From positions 899,644 through 963,643 of the forward strand of contig UYJD01000005.1 of NCBI GenBank assembly GCA_900618795.1: 64,000 bases of DNA, in the 5' to 3' direction. The position numbers and the translations under genes were made by a program. The DNA comes from Cyanodermella asteris (taxonomy: Eukaryota; Ascomycota; Lecanoromycetes; Ostropales; Stictidaceae). Under the pieces are notes generated by a model. The model was not told the origin of the DNA and ran no database searches. It saw nothing but the letters and a program-made list of their open reading frames with translations. This document shows positions 31,173-43,842 of this stretch, one piece after another (positions within the stretch are counted from its first letter, which is position 1; each line of letters begins with the position of its first letter).

Positions 31173-32459
31173 CTACACATTCGCCCTCGTCCTCGGCGCC
31201 CTCTCCCGTCCCCTCCTCTCCCGATCAAAGCTCAAAAACTCCGCTTGACTCCTGAACCCCGCATGCTCCAGGTCCGCGCCACTGATCGTCAACCCCCGAT
31301 CCTTCCTCCTCAACAACGCCGTCCTCCTCCTCGCCTCCTCCTCCGCACTGACTGGCGACGGCGGAAGCGACACGGTCGAGACCGAGAACCGGGACGGCGG
31401 GAGTTGGCGCGGCGTCGCCGGCGGCGGCGTCGTCACGGAAGCCCCGGTCGAGGAAGGGTTGCTGGGTCGCGGGGCGAGGTCGAGGTTGCCGTGCCAGGTC
31501 GGCATGTTCAGGTCGAGGAGGTTGCGGGTGGTGGTTTCGGAGGAGGTGAGGGTGAAGCAGCCGCATGTCGGGTCCCAGGTTACGGTGGCGGAGAGGTTGG
31601 TCTCGAGGGGGTGGGCGAGGAGGACGGGATTGCTGTCCTTTGGGCATGCGGATTGGTAGAATGTATATGTGCGCAGACGCATGCTGTAGTCGTGTACGAT
31701 GGACGGCGACGCGGCGGCGGAGTCGAGGAGGAAGCCTGGGTCGTAGTGGTGTTTGATGGTATATTGATGAACACCGGCTTCGACCTCGTGAGACTGATTT
31801 GGGAAGGAGGAGCCGTAGAACATGGAGTCTGAGTTTGTGGATTGGGTGTCGAAGATGGTTTCGGCGAGCAGGAATTCATTGGAGTAGTAATCGTACTCGA
31901 GGCGGCGGAGGAAGCCGCTGGCGAGGACCACAGAGTATATGCGCCCTGAGGAGCGCGAGGTGGTGCAGGTGATTTCCGTGTGGATTCCTGGTCTGAAGCG
32001 ATCGTCGCTCAGGCCTATCCACGTGGAGCCATCACGCAGGCCATGGACTGCAAGTTCCAACCCGGACGACTGGGTACTTATCGTCGCACTTCCTGGTGAT
32101 TGCAGGAACCATGCTCCAACCGCTTCGAGATCCGAGTCGAGGCTGATGTGGAAAGGGATGCGGGTCCGGTGTCCGGAGTGCTTGCGATGAAAGCTCGCCT
32201 GCAGAGGATACGTCTGCAGGTCAGCCTCTTCAGCTGTCCCGCTGGTGAGAGTATGAGCTATCGGCTTATACCCCAAGACGTTCTCAGAGAGCTCCCATAG
32301 TGGGGCGGTAGGCTGTTCTGTGGATCGTCCATCCGTCTTCGCCACAACTTTAATCGTCTGCCCTGCCGGACAATCCTTCAGTTCTCGAGATCCAGGCGAA
32401 GATGTAGACGCCGATTTTGTAAGCGCCAGGACAGCGGATTTAGGCCTCGACAGATCCAT
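31173..32459 (-). CDS. Hypothetical protein of unknown family (428 aa)
   Basis: Single open frame. The first ATG in frame is at 32459 (MDLSRPKSAVLALTKSASTS). The longer reading would need a non-ATG start. Residues about 90-300 look like a folded beta-rich domain (RIPFHISLDSDLEAVGAWF; GLRDGSTWIGLSDDRF; GRIYSVVLASGFLRRLEYDYY). The last 110 residues are disordered, Pro/Ser/Arg-rich, ending in an Arg-rich tail. There is no signal peptide or membrane helix. I recognise no family. Overall composition and the lack of stops over 1.3 kb support a real gene, possibly lineage-restricted. Confidence 0.6.
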   Translation of the reverse strand: MDLSRPKSAVLALTKSASTSSPGSRELKDCPAGQTIKVVAKTDGRSTEQPTAPLWELSENVLGYKPIAHTLTSGTAEEADLQTYPLQASFHRKHSGHRTRIPFHISLDSDLEAVGAWFLQSPGSATISTQSSGLELAVHGLRDGSTWIGLSDDRFRPGIHTEITCTTSRSSGRIYSVVLASGFLRRLEYDYYSNEFLLAETIFDTQSTNSDSMFYGSSFPNQSHEVEAGVHQYTIKHHYDPGFLLDSAAASPSIVHDYSMRLRTYTFYQSACPKDSNPVLLAHPLETNLSATVTWDPTCGCFTLTSSETTTRNLLDLNMPTWHGNLDLAPRPSNPSSTGASVTTPPPATPRQLPPSRFSVSTVSLPPSPVSAEEEARRRTALLRRKDRGLTISGADLEHAGFRSQAEFLSFDRERRGRERAPRTRANV

Positions 32460-34379
32460 ATTGAAGAAGTATGTTTCAGATGGGGTTTGAGATCTGGCAG
32501 TGGCAGTCAATTACGCCCTGCAAAAGTGCATCAAGGGGGATGTATAGGGCAGAGTTCAAGACAGACGGGGAAGCGTGTAAGTTGTGTAGGATATAAGAGC
32601 TCGGAATTGAGGATGCAAGAATATGGGGGGCTCTCAACTAAAGCAAGTACCAGGCGTGCTGTCGAGCGGAAGTTTACCGGCCGAATCCACGGGCCGCTCT
32701 TAAACCCAGCTAGAATACGAAGACGACAGCCGATGCCGCCGGATGCCTGCAAGCTTTCAATATCGAGTGGCGAAGCTCACGCTTGGCAAGGGAGAACTAT
32801 AATGTGACTTCCACGGACTCAAACCACGACGCCCAGCCGGGCTCAGCAAAGCGAGGATCCGTCCGTGCAACCATGAGCATCACGGTTCAGTACGTGTCTT
32901 TACGATCTGGCGACTGTTCAAGCGGCAGGATTCACTACCCGAACTCGCGGCTGGCATATCTTTGGTCTGCTTCGATATCGGCGATACTTCGTCCTCCCTT
33001 CAGGAAGGGTGTGCGAGAGACGAGTGGTTGCTTGGCGGGACGTGCTTGAGGTCGTGTCAGGTGTGCCCAGAAAATGCCCAGTCTGGCATGGCTTAACAGA
33101 CAAGATTTCAGAGAAGGGTGGCTCGTTCATCGACATCTTGTTTCGCTATGCAAAGCCTCGTAACGAAGAACGAGCTCAGGTCGCTAAAGAAGGGGCAACG
33201 GGCCGGGGATGGTGCGCTCATCTCGAGGATCAACATTCATGAATCTCATTCGTCTTTGCGACGTCAGAAACGGCCTCGAACTGAACGTACAGCGGTAGAA
33301 CACGTCCAGCTCTGTCGCATGTAGGATGGATCTCGAGCTCGGCCACACCCCAAGATGTCCAAGCAGCCACCTCGTACGGATGAGCTTCGCAGCGAAAGGC
33401 ATAAAGCATGACGTGAGGCACATGGGACTAGTGTGATACCATCTGCCTGCCAAGAAACAGCTCAGACGCAGGCCAAGCCGGCATTGAAGAGGTCGCCGTT
33501 GGAAGATTTAGATGATGTGGTACCACGGCGATCAGCACCGACTTAAACTTTCGGGAGCAATATCTGCCACACCATTGCCGATGACACACAGCCGCTCTGT
33601 AGCACTTGGCGCGAGCTCAGTTGAGGATCACGCTTTAGTAGGAGACCGGTTGTAATGATGAAAGCTAAGGCAGGAGTCAAGCAATCAATGTCGGTCTCTG
33701 CCAGCACGTGTCGTGATAAGCGCCAAGCCCATCAGCTCCATATGAGAGGCGAGCGGTTGAGACCCAGCATCGACTGATGCCAATTTGGGGCTCAGGATAG
33801 TGCTTCGTAGATGCTGGCTGAATTTGATTCCGCACATCACCCGCGGGCCGGCCAGTACGGCGGAATCCACGGACGCCGAAGTATATCCGTGCACCAGCAG
33901 CCGCAAGCACGAAGTGTCTGCCTGATACTCGCAAACTTTCCCACGCAACAGCATGGGAATAAAACGTATGTAAGTCGTCGGATGACATGATATACAGAAC
34001 AATTATAGACAGATGGACTTGTGAGGAGACGTCCGATTGCATTATACAAAATGCGCGCTCTTCATAACTTCCAACACCGTGCTCAAAACATCGGCCGGTA
34101 GCCTGGTTGTTTCTCCCTGGGGTATCATCCGATGCTCCTATCGTTCCAGTGAACGACAATACCCAAGAACACTTGCCATCAATCCCGTAAACGCCGGCAA
34201 CATTTCATGAAAACGTATCAGATATCCTTGCGACCATGGCCAAGGACCAAAAAGGGCCAGAAAGTGCAATCGTCAAGATGTGTTCGCCGTACCTCTGTAC
34301 TTGGGCGTAGTGCGTGTATTTTGTTGCTGTGATATCACTAAATGTGAATAGTGTTGATGGCCATTTTGAGCATCTGAGC
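32460..34379. other. Intergenic region, no supported gene
   Basis: About 1.9 kb between two minus-strand genes. The longest frame (33677-34159, minus) has no protein-like features. The right part presumably holds the OPI1 3' UTR and the left part the promoter of the orphan gene at 31173. Confidence 0.5.
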
Positions 34380-36227
34380 TCAAGTCTGACTTGGTTCGAC
34401 TTCCATGTGATCATCTTGCGCGTGGCTCCCTTGAGGTGTTGATTGAGATACATTTTCAATCTGGGGCTGAGGTGTCAAAGACTGGTCATTGTGCGGTGAG
34501 GGTGCCGGCTCTTCGTCAAGGGTCTTGCGACCCAGCCTCTCACACCACTGCTCTGCGGAGGTTATTGTGCCGTCGACGACAGTGCTCACTTGTGTCATCA
34601 TGTCGAGGCCTTCTCTGGCAAGTACGACAACACGACGGGCACCCAGCACAACGTTGTCCTGTTCACTGCGACCGTGGTCGGAAGGATGAGGAGGACTGCT
34701 GCTTGGACTCGTGCGGCGCGAAGGTGTGGCGCTTTCTCCGTCTGCAGGTGCACTAGAGCTGGCACTTGCTGTCTCGGCAGAGCCGTGTCTTCGTGCTTCG
34801 GCGTGACGTCTCAAGACTTCTTCCTCCTTCTCCTGCAGGCTGGCCATGAAAGCGAATCTCTGCGGCAAGCTGGTCAAATGATTTCGAACAACCATTCGTG
34901 CGTTTTCCGGCAATGCTCCGCCAGCATACTTGCTGACGACGTCCATGGCCGACTGCAGAGTCTTCACACACTCGGCTTTCAAAGAGGTAAGCTGAGCTGA
35001 GATTGCCTCCAGATCTCGTGGCTGATGCGGTAGCGAGTAGTGATCCGGGTGCTCGCCATTCGATTGTTCGACTGCTTGTCTCTGTGCAGCCTCGTACTCG
35101 GACAAGACCGTTTGTAGAGTGTACAGAGTCCTTCCCAGCCTCCCATTTGCCCATCTAAGCCATGACAGACAATATTTGAGACTTCGCCGTGATTCGGTGC
35201 TCATGGCTACGCCAAGTCCAGAAGTCGACAAGATAAGTCTGCTCTGCCACGTGGCGTTGCCGATCCCGGCATGTTGTGCATGGCTATATTGTGCACGTTG
35301 CTCTTCCTCCGCCACTGGGTGCGGATCGCGCGAAGAATATGAAGGCGATCTGTTGGCATCGTAGGCCGGGAGATACTCTCCTTGCGACATTGATAGATCA
35401 CTGGGAGCCCTGGATCGCTGAGACGGAGCGCCTAGTTCGAGCTCACTTTCCGAGTCCTCTCTCCTCCGTTTATGATTGTTGGAAGGATTCTGTGACATCT
35501 GAGAAACACCATTCGAGGAGGAGCGTCTTCGTTGCAACCACCATCTCACGCCGTTTTCAACGCCACTTATGCGGCCTGCAGTCCCGACAGTACTGGCTAC
35601 GGGTGTTGCAATATTTCTCTCAACAAAATCGACGCTCGACCTCAACGGCCCGGAATACTGTTTCCCAACGTTGTATGCTGATAGCGAATGGTTGATTGCG
35701 TGACCGATGAAGGGATGCTGTGAAGTCAAAAGTGAAAGAAGAGGTTCGGGATGAGACGAGGAAGACCCGATCTGGTGTGCAGTGTCATCGGAGCCGAGTA
35801 CGATTTTCTCGCCAGGCGACGCTGCAGGCAATCAGTAAATGCATCAAGAGATGAGCAATGTTCGCGAGAGACATGCTCAACAAAACTAGTGCAAGCAACA
35901 GTTCAAAATGTGGAGGCGACCGAGGTATTCGGACTGGAAGGCTGCGCAGGTTCGGGTCCGAATCGTGAGCAGTCAGAATATGCGCTGCACTGTATACATA
36001 CATTGTCGCAGGCCAGTCAGCGCCCTTGCCACTTCGAGATCTTCCAAGGAGAAGTCCCTTGCCGGCTGTCTGCGTGGCTGGTCGCCGTTCGGCGTGGTGG
36101 ACTTGTCGATATAGTGCGGGCCCCCGGGGGGCGGATGAGCCCAGGAATCGTCTCGCAACGGCTGCCTGTCACCCTCCTCTTTCTGCAGCTCAGGTACAGT
36201 CGACGTGGAAAGTTGAACCTTGGCCAT
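34380..36227 (-). CDS. OPI1: Opi1-type transcriptional repressor of phospholipid synthesis (clock-controlled protein 8 family)
   Basis: Two exons: 36227-36002 and 35821-34380, with a 180-nt intron (35822-36001, GTATGT...CTGCAG), giving 555 aa. Exon 1 carries FSLEDLEVARALTGLR, the N-terminal Opi1 motif. Exon 2 carries PLLSLLTSQHPFIGHAINHS, YNVGKQYSGPLRSSVDFVER and GVRWWLQRRR, then a bipartite-like basic signal (KRRREDSE), and the strongly conserved core RRSLKYCLSWLRWANGRLG (about 285-305). The C-terminal ~150 residues include LPENARMVVRNHLTSLPQRF and an acidic tail. In yeast, Opi1 is held at the ER by phosphatidic acid and VAP, and enters the nucleus to repress INO genes. Filamentous homologues are less studied. 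Calling only exon 2 would miss the N-terminal motif. Confidence 0.9.
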
Positions 36228-38085
36228 GGCTGCGTATATATGAGGGCGAGGAGTAAAGTTAGATCGATCGATATCGTGGAGGGTGTGGCCGAGGTGGCAG
36301 ACGTTATCGCAGCCAAACTGGTTCCGGCCGTCTATCTCGTGGCAGCCGACGCCTGGATGAGGCCACGAACTAGAGACGCGAGGGCGACAACAGTCGCATG
36401 CTAGCCGGAGATATTATCGAGACAGAAGGTCGACACGCAGGGCTCCTCTAGTTCAACGGCCGGCAGGAGTGGTGCAGAGTGTCAACGTCAGTGCGACGAG
36501 ATGCGGCGGCGTAGAGTAGTCGTACAGTGGCAGAGTTGGGGCGAGAGTCAAAACGGGTCGCTGGAAACCGATCTGCCGTTGGATTTACCCATGATTAGGT
36601 AGGTAGAGGGTGGAATCCCTGCTGGGCAACGCTTTAGGGCATGTGATTCTGGCCGTGACAGGATTATTGCATGTGAGCGCAGCAGATTGGCGAAGCGCTA
36701 GGACAGAAGGACTTTCCCTGCTGCTTATCGCCGCCCGCCATCGACCGCCGTTTGCTTGGCGGCCACTCGTTGTGAACTTCCTTCCTTTCCTGTTCCCTTC
36801 TTCTCCCTCACTTCGACCACCCTGTTTCCCCTCAATGTGCTGAGACCTTGCCGCGACCGTTGGCTCCGAGCATGTCTTGGACACGCTTCTGTCAAACGCA
36901 AGCCACGTCCGAAGTGCGAGCCAATCTAGCCTCCGCCGTTCGGATGTCGTTGAGCTTCCCCGTGAATAGGTGCACATTGGCCCGATTGAGTCCTGACCAT
37001 GATCCGACTTATCGTCCGATTATGCATGCATGGAGGGCACGCGAACCATGACTCAATTCACGCATGTGATGCGGAACTGACTCCATACTCCAGCTTTGAC
37101 CGCACACCTTCAACCCGCGAGCGACAAGCTCAACAACAGGAAACGCCACTTCGCCATGTTCCACTACGTGGGCCACTACGTGGGCCCCCCAAAAGCTAAG
37201 GATCAATTGATTGGCATGATTCGCCGCGCTAGCGATGCTAGTCCCGCTGCAGAGTGCGTCGAGCTAGCGTTCATGTCCGGGAGAGTGGGCTGACATGGTT
37301 GATGTTCCTGCCCTACCTTGGCCACCTGGGGCCAACGGGTCGGGGAAGCTAGACCGGCGATTTTATGCTTCCGGATGCCTTGGCGGCTAAACTGTAGTGG
37401 GATGGAGCTCTTTGTGCTGAAGGCGTGGGAATGAATAACCGGTCCCACGGCCGGCGTGCATCTTATAGGCATTCAGCTGCTTCATTGGGCAAACTCTTGC
37501 TCTGTTGACTTTCAACAGATTGGTCATACCCACGTGCTACTCTCCCCACGAATGGTTTTGGTTGCGCTGTGGTTGTGCACCATTAGTGAAATAGTACAAG
37601 ACTACCGGAAGCCGTTGGGAGAATCGCTGAGACGACGCATGGATCAACCACTGAAGCAATCAGAGTACAGAAGAACAGTTTCACATATGCTTGGATTGGT
37701 ACGACCATAACTGCTGCACCGATGCTGCTTGCCAGATATAAGCATGCCCGATAACTCCATCGCTTTTAGAAAGTTTTCCTTCTGAATATGCTCGACCGAG
37801 ATGGATATTTTGCGTCTAGTTCCAGCCCGACAACCATTTAAACCGTGTCCGTGGTGAAATCAAAGTGTGGGGTAAAAGCAATCGCAAATCGTTCGGCTTG
37901 GCTGGTTCTTCGGCTGGGCGCCGAACAAACCGGGCGGTACCTCAACCAAACATCGTGTAATCAGTGACCGTGGACGCTGGGGTGGACGCTCGCGAGTATC
38001 GTTTGAAACCATACAGGACGTCGGACGTTGTCTATTCGTCGACTTCGGTACTCCTGGCACGATAAATAATCGCGTAATCTTTTCC
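36228..38085. other. Intergenic region with a small direct repeat
   Basis: About 1.86 kb between OPI1 and URC4. A perfect 12-bp tandem pair (CCACTACGTGGG) lies at 37161-37184. No gene was supported. Confidence 0.5.
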
Positions 38086-39731
38086 CTAAAAGACGGTGCC
38101 GTCGGAAACGATCATGATGGGAGGCTCTTTGGTGTTCGGACGTGAGACCTCCGCCAGCTCGCGACCACCCTGTGCAGTGCATCAGCGATCGAAGTTACAA
38201 CATTACAGCGAGTCAGGAATCAAGGACTTACCTTCCAAGTTCCGGCTTCGAGCATTTGCGCCAGCGACAACGCATTGAGGCCTGTCAAGCCCAACTGCTT
38301 GTTGACTTCGACAAGTAATGCGTCGAGATAGCACACGGTCAAGGCTCTCCACTCAACAATCACGTCGTCATCGACAGGGAAGAGAGGCACAACTTCCATA
38401 TTCGGCTGTCCAGCTTGTTTGGCATTCTCGCGGTAATTCTTAAGTCCACGAGCCATGTCTGCGTCTTTGAGGGTGAGAAGGCCAGTATCGATCAGCAAAC
38501 CACCGTTTCGGTACTCGGGGAGGCCGGTCATGAGGTCGATGCCTGCAAATTGGACGTTCATTAATTTCGTCATTGGAGTCATGAGCGAATAAGCGAGCCA
38601 TTGAGTGAGCTTGTGGAAGGCACAAACCCGTTCCCAAGGCGTGTCGCCAGGGTCTGCAGAGGGCGTGGACGTTGTGGGAGCGGGGAGTGACTTGCACGGC
38701 CATGCATCACCGAGAGAGTTGCCGGCGATCTTGGTGCGGGTGGCCGGCCAGATTGCCTCGAGACCGTCCATGAGCGCGTCCCAGAAGGTGGGAACTGGAA
38801 TGACTGGAACGGAGGTCGCGTGAGTCGACGGATGTGAAATCAGGTAGTCTGTGTCCGTTAGCATGCGCTTCACATCTGCCCAATGGGCTCATTCATTACC
38901 TAACAGGTTGCCTGGCCTTGCGGCATCTCCAAAGTATGCAGACTTGGTCAGGAGGGCACCTCCCAGGCGCATCAAAACGCCAGCACGACCTTCCAAACCA
39001 TCGATCGGGTTGCTGCTCGAAACTTGTAGACCCTTGGACAAGGCATCAGTAGTTAATTGCTCCAATCCATGGCCGTCGACTTGGAAGGGGTTGCTCGGAT
39101 CGCTGCTGAAAAGCCCCTCCTTGAACATGTCCAAGCTCGCGACAGCCAGGCCCTCACTTCGTCGGTAGATTCGACCGTTCTGGGGAGACTTGTACTGCCA
39201 TCTGTTGCCGGCGCCGGCGTCCAGCAGTACCGAGACGAGGAAGAGGTCGATCAGGCGTCTCGTGCGTTCTTGTGTATTCACATCATTGCCCCATTCTTTC
39301 AGAAGTTCGTCGATTCGCGGTCGACCACCGACCTCAAAGTGCTGCCAACGACCATGTCCGGGTATCGAGGCAAAGTTGGGCGCAAAGTCACGCTTGATGA
39401 TTCTCACGACATAGGCCGCTGTATGATGGAACATGTCATGGTCGACATCAAAGTGCAGCAGTTTGTTCTTCTTGGCCTTTTCGTAAACCGGTTGGCAGCT
39501 TTGCCGAACAGCGTAGATGCTCTTGAGGTAGGCGACTGGGTTAACATCTGGGTCTGGAGGCTTCGGTAGCGGAATGTCCGTTATCGAGGCAGCCAATGAA
39601 GCATGACTGGCTTGTGGAAAGCGAGGAGAGGTCAAAGCTGCGCTCGTGCGTGCACTGCTGGTGCTCTTGGTAGCACTGTGGACCGACTCGGCGTCGGCGC
39701 CACCCTTGCTCTTTTTGCTGAACAGACCCAT
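38086..39731 (-). CDS. URC4: Uracil catabolism protein 4 (Urc4/Urg3 family, DUF1688)
   Basis: Three exons: 39731-38900, 38848-38232 and 38169-38086, with introns of 51 nt (38849-38899, branch site GCTAAC) and 62 nt (38170-38231, GTAAGT), giving 510 aa. After a Ser-rich start (MGLFSKKSKGGADAESVHSA), the DUF1688 body shows AYLKSIYAVRQSCQPVYEKA, VPVIPVPTFWDALMDGLEAI and NSLGDAWPCKSLP, then FHKLTQWLAYSLMTPMTK and GGLLIDTGLLTLKD. It ends GGRELAEVSRPNTKEPPIMI followed by VSDGTVF. Both introns are needed, because each unspliced exon runs into a stop. Urc4 is required for the URC pathway of uracil breakdown in yeasts and S. pombe, but its reaction is not known. Other URC genes are not next to it here. 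Confidence 0.92.
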
Positions 39732-42045
39732 TGTCGCTCACTGGGTGACCTTGACCGAGAGGATCGACAATTCAGCCCTGACGGTCACAGCTGAGCCCCT
39801 GCGACAGGCGGACCTGTGGTAGCCGAAAGCAGGCCAAAGGCGGGCGGGGCGTCAAGGTAGAGAGAGGCTGACGGCGCACAGCCAGACGACTTCCGCAGTA
39901 AAGCAAACTGGAGCAAAGAGTCGCCTGCAAATGAGCGTGAGCAAAGTCGGGGTGGAAATTCGGATTCGCCGAGCTTTATGCACCTGGCCTCTATCGTGAC
40001 ACTGATATGCACGGGGCGACGATGTGGGGCAGCGGCGTCGCCGGCCGGACTTGCTGCTGTTCTGGTGGCGTCCGGGACTTGCAGAATGGTGACCGTGGGC
40101 GATAATGAAAAGCCAGAGTCGGAACAGCTCGTGAGAAGTTCCGCAGCCTACAAGTGCGATGGCAGCTGGGTGCAAGTGAGCCGTGGGTGAATGAAGCTCG
40201 AAGCTGAGACGAGCGCAGCGGCGGAAATCTGGCGCGGATGACGACTCGGAGGCACGCGTCTAAGCTCTGCCTCCTGCCTGTGTTGCCCTTCCCTGTGGTG
40301 CTCACAAGAACGAAACGGCCAGGTATCTCGACTGGCAAGGCTGAAAGAGCTGGAGAAGAGATGGGAATTGAGGTGCTGCCCCGCGCGTGCTTGGTCGTGC
40401 AATTCGTTGAAGCTGCCAAAGTCAATCTGCGCCCACCAGATTCGCATTCCGGGCTGGAGCAGCCGACGACGAGTGAAGGATCTGGGGCGAAAGCGAATCA
40501 CCCAGATAACGACCGCTAGAAGCCCAGCTGTCAAAACTTCGACTGCCGACGGCGACCGTGGAGAGGCTGCTCGATGGCTTGACGGAAAGCTCTACGACTG
40601 CGAGCTTGATATAAGGCACGACAACCAGACTCTGGTCGGCACGCCTTCGCTTTCTGTCTCTGGCGCAGTCACTTTCCACCCCCCTGGCCGTGGGTACAGA
40701 CTTTCCCAAGCTGTACAAGCGGCGCCCGGCCATCCGAGTCGGTCGAAAAGGTTCCAATTCCAAGCATCAAGCCAACTCTTCCCGGCAGACCCTTGCACGC
40801 TCGAGATTAAAGCATGACAACTCTAAGCTTCAGCCGCCAATGAACGAAGTGGCCTTCCCATTCGCTTCGAATAGCTTCAAGCATCGGTCTTCGCCACGAA
40901 CGGCGTACAGCACATTGTCTTCGCCTGGCTCCGATTGTGGATATCGATGCACATGAAACTCGATGCTGCCGTCACCCTACCATGTCGTCCAGCGCCGATT
41001 GCGACCCTGATAAACGGTGATTTGCAGCGGGACTTTGGTTTGAGCGAGGCTGTTCCCGCCAGGTCGCATCGCTTCGCTGACGACACCCACGGCTCAGAGC
41101 TGTCTCCCACCACCGGCACGAAGGTTCAGGGCTGAAGGTGACCCAAGCTCCAACTTCCAAGCTCTCCAAGCGCCGAGCCCAGTGACCGGTGCGTGCCCAA
41201 GTTGGTTGTGTCGAGCTCCTTGGCACATGCCTGTCACTTTGCAAGGCAAAGAATGTCGCTAGCTTGCACAGTCCTTCTCTTCGAAGGTTGTTTGACGCGC
41301 TTACAGATCACTAAGAACGGCGCTGTTCGTGGGTTTGCGGCAGATGTTCGGACCAGACACAACGAAATCTGACAGTTCAGATCTTGAAGTGTATCGAAAG
41401 CGGCTGACGCTCATTTCATCGACATTGATCGGCTTGAACGGCAACGGAGACTTACTGATTTTATCAAAGATCGTTATAGTGCGACACTTTAAGATAGGAG
41501 AGGCGGTGCGTGCCTTGGCAAATAAAGCACAGCAAACTCGTGTAGTTTTCAACGTATTTACTGACAATTTCTGCTTTCATCTCCTCCTTGCGGTTCGACT
41601 CTCGCCTTGTGTTGACCTAGCTCGGCTCATTAGTAGGGCAGCACGCACGCGTACAGAACCGTACGCTTGCTTTGTGACAAACAACGAGCAATTTCATCTC
41701 CTCATGCATCTTGGCTTAGCCAAGAGCGAGTGGATAATCACTTGCGGCGTCGGACCGGCTGACCCGCTAACTTTAACCCGCTTCCTTTGGTCATTGGAAC
41801 GCGGTCACTAATCAGATAGCAACGTGAGCTATGAGGGGCACAGTACTTCAGGACCTATGACATCGTATATAGCTCAGCTTGCTTTTCATAACATGCTGAA
41901 CCCTCGACCTGTAATCAGTAGAGCAACCTGCCACACCAAGGCATTTCGAGTGAAGCCCAATCACAGCATCCCATCTCCGAAACATCTCACGGCTCTCGTG
42001 TACAATCAGTCATTCAACACATCGTCTCAGACATCTTTCTCCGTC
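39732..42045. other. Long divergent intergenic region
   Basis: About 2.3 kb between the starts of URC4 (minus) and the GST (plus). Many overlapping short frames are present, none convincing. No repeat or mobile element was seen. Confidence 0.45.
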
Positions 42046-42910
42046 ATGTCCGCCCCCGCAGCCAAAAAACAGCGCACTCATCCTCAGTATGAGCTCCTCT
42101 ACCACCCCGGCATCCCCGGTCGTGGGGAATACATTCGCCTACCGTAAGTACAGTCTCCCCACATGACCAATTCCACTCCCTCACACATTTCCACCCAGCC
42201 TCGAAGCCGCCGGCGTCTCCTACACCGACCCGGCCAACGAGAAGAAGGACGGCTACTCCGCCGTAAAAGCCGCCATCGACCCCTCCGCCACCACCCTCGA
42301 AGACTCGAACCCGCCCGCCTTTGCGCCCCCGGTGCTCCGCGTCCCCGGCGGCGGCAAAGACGGTAAAACCCTCCTCATCTCCCAAACGCCCAACATCCTC
42401 GCCTACCTCGGCCCCAAAATCGGCCTGGCCCCGGACCCGACCGAAGACGAAGCCGGCTACCACCACGCCAACGGCCTCGTGCTGACGGCGCTGGATCTCG
42501 GCAACGAAGCGCACGACACGCACCACCCGGTCGGCGTGTCCCTGTACTACGAAGACCAGAAGCCCGAAGCCCTGAAGAAGGCCAGGGATTTCCGCGAGGG
42601 GAGGATCCCCAAGTTCTTTAGCTATTTCGAGAGGGTTCTCAAGGGAAACGAGGGGTTGGGGCAGGGGAAGTATCTCGTGGGCGGCTCGTTGACGGTGGCG
42701 GATACGACCGTGTGGCAGGTCGTGGATGGGTTGTCGTTTGCGTTTCCGAAGGAGTTGGAGGCGAGGAAGGGGGAGTTTCCGTTGTTGTTGGGGACTTTCT
42801 ACGAGAGCGTCAAGGCGCAGCCGGGGATTAAGGAGTATTTGGCGAGTGAGAGGAGGTTGAAGTATTCCATGGGGATTTATAGGCACTATCCGGAGCTTGA
42901 TAAGCAGTGA
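42046..42910 (+). CDS. Glutathione S-transferase
   Basis: Two exons: 42046-42143 and 42199-42910, with a 55-nt intron (GTAAGT...CACCCAG), giving 269 aa. Exon 1 ends with YELLYHPGIPGRGEYIRLP, the thioredoxin-fold start with a candidate catalytic Tyr. Exon 2 continues LEAAGVSYTD and then TLLISQTPNILAYLGPKIGL, the glutathione-binding Ser region (QT/SP-N-I). The alpha-helical C-terminal domain has GKYLVGGSLTVADTTVWQVV, with the N-capping motif (S/T-x-x-D). It resembles the sigma/mu-like fungal GST group. Predicted function is conjugation of glutathione to electrophiles. The 12-residue basic leader is unusual but short. Confidence 0.9.
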
Positions 42911-42941
42911 GTGGGTGAGCGAGTGGGTGAGCGAGTGGGTG
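42909..42941 (+). repeat. 12-bp direct repeat at the GST stop codon
   Basis: GAGTGGGTGAGC occurs at 42909-42920 and 42921-42932, with a partial third copy to 42941. It overlaps the TGA stop and the start of the 3' UTR. Confidence 0.9.
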
Positions 42942-43842
42942 TTAAACAATAATCAGGCGGTTTAATGACACGGCTAGCTATCACAGACGTGCCAACATGG
43001 TCTCGGCACATGGAATGAGCGAAAGATTGAATTCTCTATTAGCACTGAAATCACGACCCACAGCATAGTCCTCACGAATACCGAACAATGCTCGTCAAGT
43101 GTTGCTATAGGCCTTGGTAGGTACCTACCCATCTCCATTTCTGTCACGGCAGCAAAAAAGCCACGGAACCACTACCTATTGCACCATTGTACCATTGTCC
43201 ATTATCACAAACTCGAGTCTGTGTCGTCCTTCCAAAAGCAGCGAATCATCGTGAAGACGCCGACCACACCCCACAGTACGGATACCACAAGAAAGGGCAA
43301 ACCAGCCGCACTCGTCGTACAGTACATCGTCTGATCGGAATTTCCGCCACAGCCCAAAAGTTTCAGTCCGACACGCGTCGCCGAAAGCCATCGCTGTGTG
43401 TACCTTACTGAAGGGCATCCCGGCCAAGCGGCGCCTTTCCCCGTTTCAGCGTGTCTTAGCACCGGCAGAAGTGTCAACTCATTGGGCGGGGGTTTTGCGA
43501 CTCCTTTCACTTGCTCATCTGCGGCTGATATCTCCAGACTTGACATCTATAGAGAATGGTCTTATGTCCGAGGATGAAGCACTATCAGCAGGCTACTATG
43601 TCGTTGGATCACGTGGAGTCCGACTTTAGAAAGTTTCTCTCGATATGTATCCAACATCTCCCTGCGTTTCTTAATCTCTAAGCTCCAAATGATTGTATAC
43701 AAGCCTCCTCCCTCCTTGCTCTTTTCCCATATCCATATCCATATCCATATCCCAAGGAAGAGAATCCATTTCAATACATACCATCGAACCCAACCTCTTT
43801 TCTCTTCAAAAGTCAACATCAGTTCACTTCCCACCCGAAACC
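42911..43842. other. Intergenic region with a hexanucleotide repeat
   Basis: About 930 bp between the GST and the SDR pseudogene. It contains about four and a half CCATAT units at 43727-43753, shortly upstream of the pseudogene's old start. No gene was seen. Confidence 0.55.

Noticed and set aside
30927-31832. 301-codon plus-strand Arg/Gly-rich frame
   Set aside because: Antisense to the orphan gene at 31173-32459, low complexity, no start context.
33677-34159. 160-codon minus-strand frame
   Set aside because: Mixed composition, no motif, overlapping frames of similar length.
42044-42949. 301-codon minus-strand frame over the GST
   Set aside because: It is antisense to a well-supported GST. 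Its Gly/Val/Arg composition is a shadow of C/G-rich third positions.
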